The notes beneath the pieces were generated by a model that searched no databases, was not told the DNA's origin, and worked only from the letters and a program-made list of their open reading frames with translations. Positions 48,411-64,000 of a stretch of 64,000 bases of DNA are shown here, piece by piece (within the stretch, counting starts at the first letter, position 1; the number at the start of each line of letters is the position of its first letter). Source of the DNA: Ascidia mentula (lineage: Eukaryota; Chordata; Ascidiacea; Phlebobranchia; Ascidiidae); the NCBI GenBank assembly GCA_947561715.1, contig OX387204.1, positions 8,065,001 to 8,129,000 on the forward strand, written 5' to 3'. Both the position numbers and the translations under genes were made by a program.

Positions 48411-48500
48411 CCACGTCACGTGATAAGAATCCCGCGCAAATTCGATTTGCATCGCCGCCATATTTCATTGCCAATAGGAGATAAAGCAGCGCGTGATATA
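48411..48500 (+). promoter_or_regulatory. Promoter-like element, copy 2
   Basis: It has the same ordered motifs as copy 1 (CACGTG, GAATCCCGCG, CCGCCATATTTCA, GCCAATA, GCAGCGCGTG). About 95 bases downstream comes a strong donor-like GGTAAGA at 48594, as expected for a non-coding first exon. No linked coding exon could be found. Confidence 0.45.
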
Positions 48501-48610
48501 CAGATTTACATTGTTTCTAAACCGATGTATTTTAGTAGTCAGTAAACTAAGCCGTAAACAGTCTTAACCAAGAAAGGATTAAAATTCGAAAAAGGTAAGA
48601 CATATAATAC

Positions 48611-49029
48611 ATGACATAATCTTTTGTGTAAACCTGTTGTTGGTTCTACTAGAAAATTATGCATTTTTTAAATTTCTTAAAATGAAATTCTTCACAAAAA
48701 TGCATAAACTCAGAGAAAAACTTTCGTCATACTTTTCTAGTAGAACCAACAACAGGTTTACACAAAAGATTATGTGTCATACTGTCATAATTTTGCACTA
48801 AACCTATAAGCATACATAAACACCTTCTATTAGAACTCCTACTTTTTGTTTAGTGGCTAAGTTTACACAAAAGATTATTCGTCATACTTTCGTAACACAT
48901 ATAGACTGCAATAGTAGTCGCGATAAAAGTTAAAAAAAGTTGGCACGCGCTAACTAAACTTAGCCACTAAACAAAAAGTAGGAGTTCTAATAGAAGGTGT
49001 TTATGTATGCTTATAGGTTGAGTGCAAAA
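48611..49029. repeat. Nested foldback (two long inverted repeats)
   Basis: Hairpin 1 has arms at 48611-48656 and 48733-48780, identical apart from a 2-base insertion. Hairpin 2 has 74-base arms at 48791-48864 and 48956-49029 with one mismatch and a 91-base loop. A direct repeat (GTTTACACAAAAGATTAT) ends hairpin 1 and recurs just after the left arm of hairpin 2. The near-perfect arms imply a young foldback transposon or palindromic duplication. Confidence 0.9.
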
Positions 49030-51168
49030 TTTCTGTTAAACCAAACAACCAAACATGTTCTTTTTCCTTTTTAACGAAAAATTTAAAATTCATCGAGCCA
49101 GACAAAATGGCGCGGCAGTAAAAAAACGAAACGTCGGCAAAAACAGTGTTACAGACCTTATAAGAAATTTGGTACTTACTCAAACTATTACTTGTGTTTT
49201 TAGCTGTAGGCTACGTTTTCCCAACATATAACTTATTGCTAGTATTAATGTGAAAAGAAGGAATACGTGCATGCTGGTTTCTTTTTTTCACGATTATTGT
49301 ACGTTTGTTGACATTATCAATAGACTATGGACCGAATCCTTTTCACACAACCAACTGTTAAAGTTTAGTGAGTTTATTGAACAAATGTTGAATAATTATT
49401 TGTTCTGATCAAACTTGTAACTCTCTTGTTTTCATACAATTTGGGCCACATTTTTGAGCAGAAAACCGTTGAATCTTAAAATAATAATTGTGAAGATATT
49501 TATCAATTTGGTCAGCACCAAAGCTTGTATCGATGTTGCAGTTGCCCATAAGTTAACATTTAGCTTTATTTTCTCCATATGCGAAACGATTGGCGAAAAA
49601 TATCACATTAGGCTGGGAATTGTACAGATTGTGTATCCTTACTAAAGAATGGTGATGGTGAATGGGTAATTAACTACGTTGGTTTACTCAAAGCATATAA
49701 GTTCAAAAAAGCAAATTATGGTTTAATTTAAAATAAAACGGTAGCAAAATACATAAGCTTATTGATTTTTGAGCATATTGCTTACCCGTACTCTCTTGTC
49801 AGTCGCACTTCCAATTGTAGAAGCAGACAGCGAAAATAAAGTGCATTTAACTGACTACCAGTCATGGCTCCCTTCCATGAAGCTGTTCAAGCAGTTGGAT
49901 GTTGAGCGTTCATAGTGAATGCACCTAATCTATGTCCGTTACATCCAATTTCTGGTTTTGCTTCACAATCACCACATAATTTGTAGCCGATCATCTGCAA
50001 AAAAACAGCACGAAAAAACATTTTTGGGAGTAATCAGTATAAATTTGCGATTCAAGGTCACAATGTACAAACTTCGCCCAAAGAAACAACTATTTAAAGT
50101 AAAGCTATAGCCTAACCTTCTCCCAACGGCTTAAGAATTATGTGCTTAACAGGTTACAGAAACAATCAATTGTATTTCATGAATCATATTTTTTGTTTCT
50201 GTTTAAATTTCCTCAATGTTTTCTAAACTGCCTAGAATTTAGTACTTATAAGATTACCAACTGTGCGTTATTTTTTTCGATCATAAGGTATAGTTATTAT
50301 TCGGCAATTTTAGTGCACAATAATGTATTCGTGGTTTGTTTTAATTCCACACCGCGACTGCGTAATTGTGCACTTCGTCTTGCGACAACAGCCCAATTCT
50401 ATTTGTTTAATGCCTGTCCTTTCACAAATAGTTTTCTGTACACTTTGCTGGTAGGTAGGGCTGAAAGGAATTCAAAATGGCGACAGTATAAAACGAATCA
50501 TATCCCTTGCCACAGAACGCCTGATCAATAGGCTCCGTTTCCTCAATTGATGGCAAACCAACCAAGAGATGTTTAGAAAATACATTTCTTTGTGACGCGA
50601 AAACTTCATGACCAGACTGTCTGGCACACCCACGACCTTCAATCCATTCTATCTTCTTCAGTCATTCTGTGCATAAGTGCATGCTTCAGTCCTCAAACTA
50701 TGACTAAACACCGCTGATCTGTCGGTCTTTAACCTAGCTCCAGCAGTAGAAGGCCGTATTAGCCTTCAAGTTTTACAGCAGGGTCGTGTCTTATCGTGTG
50801 GCTTTACCGCAGAAGCGAGTCTGTCGTGTAACACATCAAACGGTTGTCACGGTACTGAACTCAATCAAATTGTAGTGATTTGCACACTGCCCAAAGTGAG
50901 CACTCGTAAATTGGAAAAGCTCGACAAAGCAGTTATTTCATGGCCACGTAACAGGCATTTATTCCAGGCGTGAAATGCGGCAAATTTCACAAACAAGTTA
51001 AAAAGTAAATGATATCAACACATTTTATTCTTTCTTATCGTTTGAAAGGTACATTTTTACGATTCCCAGTTCTCATTCCAGGGACGTTGGTGTCGACAAT
51101 ACTGGCGCAACGCGGAAGTGCGTACATCGCTTGTGGTTTCAAATTGCGATTCAACAGAACACTTTACA
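49030..51168. other. Gene-poor stretch
   Basis: No supported coding exon, RNA gene or complete transposon is seen. Two AAAATGGCG motifs (about 49105 and 50476) resemble YY1 sites, and the second is followed by TATAAAA. Longer open frames here (for example 50142-50531) have no domain and biased composition. Confidence 0.5.
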
Positions 51169-52528
51169 TCAACACTGGAAACTGCGTTTTGTCTGTATGT
51201 CGTCGAGCACTTGTTGGAGCTCGTCATCTTCGAACCGACCTTCCAAGCTGGGAACAAGGGCCTTGGCCTCTTCGGCCGACTCTGGGCACAGGTTGGCGAG
51301 AGATGCAAGCTCAAACTTGTGCAGTCGTTTTTGTATCAACAAGCTTCGAACGCTGGCGATAGTTTCGCGGTTTTTAAACCGGCTGAACCGCTGGGTGTAG
51401 TTGAGGGTTTTCATAAACACCTTCATACATTTAAATACTATTTGGAGACTGGGCAAAACACATATATAACTTACAACCACATGATTAAATATAATGTTGG
51501 CCTTGTTCCCACCAACCTTTAGTTAATGGCATGGTCAAACACAAACTATTGGTTTGTTTTAAGGCAAGGGGTCACCTAACTGTTTTCACAAAGGGTAATA
51601 TATACTTGGGCGTAGTAATAATCAGGGGACCAATAACCACAAAATGTAGTGATTTGCAAAATATAACCAATATTTATCTGACAGTCCTGTGTAAACACCT
51701 ATTTTTTCCTTCGGCATTCCTGGTGCACGGGCTAAAGCTTGGCGACCCCTGGTTTAGGCATAGTAAATGCAAAAGTAACTATATGTCTGTATGTAAATGT
51801 ACACGATAAAATTATTCCTTGTGTGCTTGGCAGTTTAACCAAGTCTTTATTTTACATATTATTGTGACTGTTTTGTAATGTTACAGTTTTTTTTCGGGCT
51901 TCAGAAAAACTTTACAAAGATTGAAGACATTTAACTCCTTATCGATTGAATTGTTGTGGTTTCCAAATGAAATTTGTTTGTGCTTGATAACAAAAGTTTA
52001 ACAGATTTGCTTCACCAGATTTGAAGCAGCTGGTCTCACACCCCTTGCTGGGTCAATGTGTACATTTTCCTATTTATAAACAAAGTTTCGTGTACATGAA
52101 TTTCCGGTAACTACAATTTTTGTGAGGCTTGACCTTGTATGCAAACTTTTAATTGCTGGAAATACATGTTTGCTTAGGAACACACAGAAAAATTAACATT
52201 CACTTATCAGTTTTTGAAAGTTTCGGCTTTTGACTTGAAAAAAGCTCAATTTATTACTTTACAGCATGTTTGCCGACTTTAAAAAAAAACCTGATTGACA
52301 ATCATGGTACAACAATATTGAGCACAGATGGTTTTATATTACCTCGGACAATTCTTGATCATCTTCAGCACTTTCATTCTGTGTTTTTCTATGTTCCAGC
52401 AGCATATGTACTTCTGAATTCAACAGTGTTTCAGCATTTTCAAATTCTTTTGGAAACTGAAGTTGTGATGAATCTTCTTCCTGTTCATCCAGCACAGCTG
52501 AAAGGGCTTTCGTTGATCCGGCAGCCAT
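51169..52528 (-). CDS. POLR2D: RNA polymerase II subunit RPB4 (2 exons, 145 aa)
   Basis: Exons: 52343-52528 and 51169-51420, 438 bp in total. RPB4 pairs with RPB7 to form the stalk of nuclear RNA polymerase II. The N-terminal half contains [20 protein letters not shown]. The C-terminal half has the family signature [17 protein letters not shown] and LANLCPE, and ends [10 protein letters not shown], nearly as in vertebrate RPB4 (142 aa). Both splice sites are clear (GAG|gtaata, atgaag|GTG). The single intron of 922 bp contains a small MITE. It is head-to-head with the CNOT7 gene, about 840 bp between start codons, so a shared promoter is likely. Constitutive expression is expected. Confidence 0.97.
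51565..51751. mobile_element. Short hAT-like MITE in the POLR2D intron
   Basis: The left end CAAGGGGTCACCTAAC is mirrored by GGCGACCCCTG at the right. Flanks TTTTAAGG and GTTTAGGC are only loosely alike, so the target duplication has decayed. About 187 bp, non-coding. Confidence 0.6.
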
Positions 52529-52762
52529 TGAATGTGAGATTGTAGTAAATTAATGTGAAGCTGTTCTTACATTGTACTGCAATGATAAAAATAAGTGAAA
52601 CATGATGTAATTGATTTCAGGGTTATGTCTATTCTTTACTATTTGAAACTTGTCAGGAAAACAACGCGAACGCAACAAATTCCGGCCCAAACTAAAATGT
52701 TGCCTTAAAAAAAACCGGTTAACAAAAAAACTTCTCCCGCCGTTGGTCTGTGTACCTAATTA

Positions 52763-52770
52763 TGACGTCA
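52763..52770. promoter_or_regulatory. CRE palindrome between POLR2D and CNOT7
   Basis: TGACGTCA, a perfect CREB/ATF site, sits 235 bases upstream of the POLR2D start and 600 upstream of the CNOT7 start. This is a typical place for a bidirectional housekeeping promoter. Function is inferred. Confidence 0.5.
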
Positions 52771-53368
52771 CAAGTGTGTGCTGACCCAGTGTGGGAACTA
52801 ATTTACTTTTTTGCGATACGTTTTTATTTCAAAGAAATTGATTGCTGTTGCAATTACACACGGATTAGACTTCACGCAAATAATTTTTAATTAATCTTGT
52901 AAAGGTAATTAAAGTTGTAATTAATGTGTCATATGCTTAAGAAAGTTTATAATGTGTCACATTTTTAACACACAAGGTTTTAATTTTTTGAGCAAAATAA
53001 TCGAACTATGATACATATAAACGTCTAGTTGTTGCGAAATGCTATTTAATTCTTGTCATTAAATTCACAACGCTTGCGTATAATCAGCCATGCGTATCCA
53101 CCAATTCGTACAGGGCTTTTCCTGTTTTGCGATTGTAAAATTATAACAATTGCCAGCACAGCAGGTAAGATTGTTCGAAATAAAGAGGTATAACCCTACC
53201 CAGGAAGAAAACATACTGTTGCAATACAGATATGGTAAACAAGTTTCCAACGGTGGTTTGGCTTTGGTTGTTTCTGTTGTGTTTCGTGGTTACTTTTTAT
53301 AACTCATACTCTTTCTTTTGCAAGGAAAAGGATTTGCCATATTATTTTTAGCTGTAAAATCATTTGCA

Positions 53369-55246
53369 ATGCCTGCACAGCAAACAGATGACCCAATTAT
53401 AGAAGTGTGGTCAACTAATATCGAGAAAGAATTTAAAAAGATCAGAAAAATCATCAAACAATACAACTATATTGCTATGGTAAACCATGTATGATGCCAG
53501 ATTGGAAAGTTGTTTTTTTGCGTAGAGGATTTTGTTTCGGTGATCGGTAATTGCGCGGACGATCGCAACATTTTTTCGTATGTTAATGCATTAGCTCATT
53601 AATATTGCACTGAATAGCGGTAAATTTTCGCAAAAGTGAGCGGAGGATAAGTCCGACATTTTTTCCAATCTGGGTATGATGTATATAACAATTTTTAGCA
53701 TTTTTAATTTAATGATTTCATTTACATTATACATTTCTATCAAAAACATCACCCATAATGGTATGCAGGATACAGAGTTTCCTGGTGTTGTTGCAAGACC
53801 TATTGGGGAGTTTCGCACCAACTCTGACTATCAGTATCAGCTTTTGAGATGCAATGTAGACATGCTTAAAATCATACAGCTTGGACTAACATTTATGAAT
53901 GAAAGTGGAGAAACGCCACAGGGAATCTCAACTTGGCAGTTCAACTTTAAATTTAATTTGACGTAAGTTTTCTAGAAGCAAATGATTAGTTTCTGAGCCA
54001 GCTGTTTGCAGGGCTTTCATGTTTCTGAAACAATCAGTTTCAATTTTTATTTCTCAAACTCATGTTATGATGGGTCTCGAACATTTTAAGCCAGAGAACA
54101 TCATTCTGTTCAACAAGTTTTCGGCTAAACCTCCAACATTATGTTTTTCGTTGCATGCATTATAATTTTGAAAAAAAAATTATTGCAGGGAGGATATGTA
54201 TGCCCAAGATTCAATAGAACTCCTGCAGGAATCTGGTATTCAGTTTAAGAAACATGAAGCTGAAGGAATTGAACCATTGTACTTTGCTGAGTTGCTAATG
54301 ACTTCTGGAGTGGTTTTAATGGATGATGTTCATTGGGTTTCATTTCACAGGTTAGTTTTTGACTGCAACTTCAGTGGAAAACTTTTATTATGATACTGAT
54401 TTTACTGATTACATCTAATAATATAGAATAGTCACCTACTTCTGACTTGGGGTTTCTGACCTATAAATGTTGTTCATAGTTGTAGGCACAGTGAACATTG
54501 TATATATTCTATTCTTTAATAATGAATGAGGCAGCAACTCTTCACCTTCTACATTTACTTTCGCGATGATATGCCTTGTATTTTGCACTTAAATCAAAAT
54601 GCATTATTATGCAAAATATGTAAATTAATTTTAATCTGAAAACCAACAAGGAATTAAATTCTTACACAGCAAAAATGTTTGTTTTGTTAACCCTTTGGAG
54701 TAAGTTACACTTAAATTATGTTTTGCAGTGGGTATGATTTTGGATACTTGCTCAAAATTCTTACCAACAACAATCTTGCCACAGAAGAATCAACATTTTT
54801 TGAATTACTCAAGTTGTTTTTTCCAACAATATATGATGTAAAATACCTCATGAAAAGTTGTAAATCGCTAAAGGTATGTTGTTTGGCTTGATGTGGTATT
54901 TGTAACAATGTGCATAACACCTTGCTTCTATGTAGGGTGGCCTTCAGGAGGTTGCTGAACAATTGGAAGTGAAAAGAGTTGGGCCCCAGCATCAAGCTGG
55001 CAGTGACAGTTTACTTACTGGATTAACGTTTTTCAAGCTAAAAGATGTAATATATATTTGTTTTTCTATACTCTGCTGTTAGAAAAATATTTCTTGTCAT
55101 GAAACTATAACGAATTTTGTTTTCAGAAATTTTTCGAAAACCAAAGCGAGCTTTCCAAACACTCCGGACACCTGTATGGCTTAGGAAGCTCCTATGTCCA
55201 AAACGGAAACCCCTACAGCGCTGAAGAATACAATAAAAACTCCTGA
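53369..55246 (+). CDS. CNOT7: CCR4-NOT deadenylase subunit CAF1 (6 exons, 280 aa)
   Basis: Exons: 53369-53479, 53769-53962, 54189-54350, 54729-54873, 54936-55046, 55127-55246. Total is 843 bp. It is a DEDD-type 3'-5' exonuclease that shortens mRNA poly(A) tails in the CCR4-NOT complex. Catalytic residues are in place: D38 and E40 in DTEFPG, D159 in SGYDFG, H223 and D228 in PQHQAGSDS. The order and length agree with vertebrate CNOT7/CNOT8 (285 aa, two residues longer before the first Asp). An acceptor at 53350 just before the ATG suggests a non-coding upstream exon. As an invertebrate gene it is probably the single ancestor-like copy of CNOT7 and CNOT8. Confidence 0.97.
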
Positions 55247-55490
55247 ACAATTCCACTCATATTATCCAGTAAGATGAACCCGAATGCAAAGTGAGTGACT
55301 CAAGCACACTCTTCGATTTGATTCTGGCCAAGGGACACTGCATGGTAGACAATAGACTTTGTTTCAGTTGGTATATATTGCCTAGCTGAAAAGATATGTA
55401 CCAGATTGATTTCCTTGACATCCGTTTGGTGTCTAGGGCATATTTAAGGCCATTAGAAAATGATTGTTTATTTTCTGTTCAATAAAATAA

Positions 55491-55496
55491 AATGCT
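55491..55496 (+). terminator. Polyadenylation signal AATAAA for CNOT7
   Basis: AATAAA (repeated as AATAAAATAAA) lies about 245 bases after the stop codon, followed by T-rich sequence. Confidence 0.6.
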
Positions 55497-55667
55497 CTTT
55501 AGTACTGTCAACATGTACTTTATTTTTTGTGTTCTCTTCAGATATCAAAGTAGTAAAGCATATGGTGTCAATTAGGCAATTTTAGTAAACTTTTCAAAAG
55601 CCGTTTTTTACACTCTTATATTTTGATTAATATATAAACACATGATGGATTATGCGAGTGCTTGAAT

Positions 55668-55913
55668 CAGCAGCTTCCAACCGTTCTTGGCAAACAGCAC
55701 TTCTACGCACTTTGTGAAGATTTTTCTACAAACCAATAAGCGAATGCAACAATCAGACTTCTTTAGGGGTTAATATCGTAATAAGATTTTTTCCCTCGAT
55801 ATAGCGGTACAATACTGACAAACCGAATGGTGAAAAATTACTAGAGTAAATACAATGAAAAACTCGCGGCACCCCTGGTAGTTTACGAATAACACTCAGG
55901 TTGGGAACCACAG
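55668..55913. mobile_element. hAT-type MITE, diverged
   Basis: The right end GGTTGGGAACCACAG and the preceding GCGGCACCCCTGG region match the element at 46321-46609. The left end CAGCAGCTTCCAACC is a decayed version of CAGTGGTTCCCAACC. Confidence 0.7.
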
Positions 55914-56104
55914 GCCCAAAACTTAACGATTTTGGCAATTTTTTGCTTTTATATATATATGTAGCCTATACAATTTTAAGTCGTAGACGGCTGACTTAAC
56001 GTGTTGTTTGCCTCCAATTTCGCTATAAAAACTCTTTTTCTTTGTTCAAGTTGTTACGCGAAGTCCATTGAAACTCAGAACGACACACCTGGGTGTTTTG
56101 TTTT

Positions 56105-56330
56105 TTTTCCACACCGGGATTTGAACCCAGGATATCCTGGCCACGAATTCCGATCAAGTTTTCTTATTTTTTTTTAGTTGACCACACCGGGATTTGAACC
56201 CAGGATGTCCTGCATGGGCACGAAACCCGGTCAGGTTTTATTCTTGGTATACGGGTCGGGCGCTTGGATAATGCTGCCAATCACCCGGCGCTCAAATAAT
56301 GCTGCCATCTGGTTGATTATTCCTTCAAGC
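56105..56330 (-). mobile_element. Two tandem tRNA-like SINE modules
   Basis: On the minus strand two copies of GGGTTCAAATCCCGGTGTGG (B-box type) lie about 75 bases apart, each followed upstream by a CCAGGATATCC-type palindrome or its derivative. The second copy keeps a longer tail shared with 26690-26765 (CGCCCGAC). Probable SINE ends, not functional tRNAs. Confidence 0.65.

Positions 56331-64000
<7,670 letters not shown>

Noticed and set aside
50142-50531. 129-codon plus-strand frame
   Set aside because: No domain, biased composition and no splice partners; treated as chance.
51009-51522. Several plus-strand frames of 89-134 codons
   Set aside because: They are shadows of POLR2D exon 2 on the minus strand.
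56105-56330. tRNA genes on the minus strand
   Set aside because: Only the B-box/T-arm half is present, in repeated copies across the window.

Overview
The window is eukaryotic nuclear DNA: AT-rich, intron-dense, with GT-AG introns of about 50 to 1500 bp and many short non-autonomous DNA transposons. RPB4, CAF1/CNOT7 and Hsp110 exons are close to the vertebrate proteins, while the other genes are strongly diverged. A compact invertebrate deuterostome, most likely a tunicate such as Ciona, fits best; this is inference, not a direct read-out.

Layout. 1-18.9 kb holds a tandem array of five units of a seven-exon, seven-transmembrane receptor gene. Units 1, 4 and 5 are intact (406 aa each), unit 3 is a pseudogene with two frameshifts, and unit 2 is a chimeric remnant. 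19.6-21.9 kb holds a second receptor of the same family (388 aa). 22.4-31 kb is a patchwork of duplicated fragments around a minus-strand, 13-exon gene for a secreted cysteine-rich protein ending in a catalytically dead trypsin-like domain (24389-29381). 33.2-38.3 kb holds a third receptor locus (415 aa, plus strand), followed by a 204-aa unidentified minus-strand gene (39426-41346) and a fourth receptor locus on the minus strand (42757-46904, 438 aa). 47-51 kb is gene-poor, with a duplicated promoter-like element and a nested foldback structure. The last 13 kb is housekeeping: POLR2D/RPB4 (minus) head-to-head with CNOT7/CAF1 (plus), then the first 17 exons of an HSPA4/Hsp110 gene that runs off the end.

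All four receptor loci share seven coding exons with the same junction positions and intron phases 0,2,0,1,x,0, where x is 1 in three loci and 2 in the minus-strand locus. The proteins keep a rhodopsin-class outline (Asn in TM1, Trp and Pro in TM4, a W-N-C motif after TM4, Pro in TM6, a CC motif after helix 8), but the DRY, CWxP and NPxxY motifs are replaced. This divergent receptor family, its array with births and deaths, and the exon-shuffled dead-protease gene are the main points of interest. Exon models were built by eye from splice signals, reading frame and comparison between copies. Phases close exactly in every model, but no transcript evidence was available.
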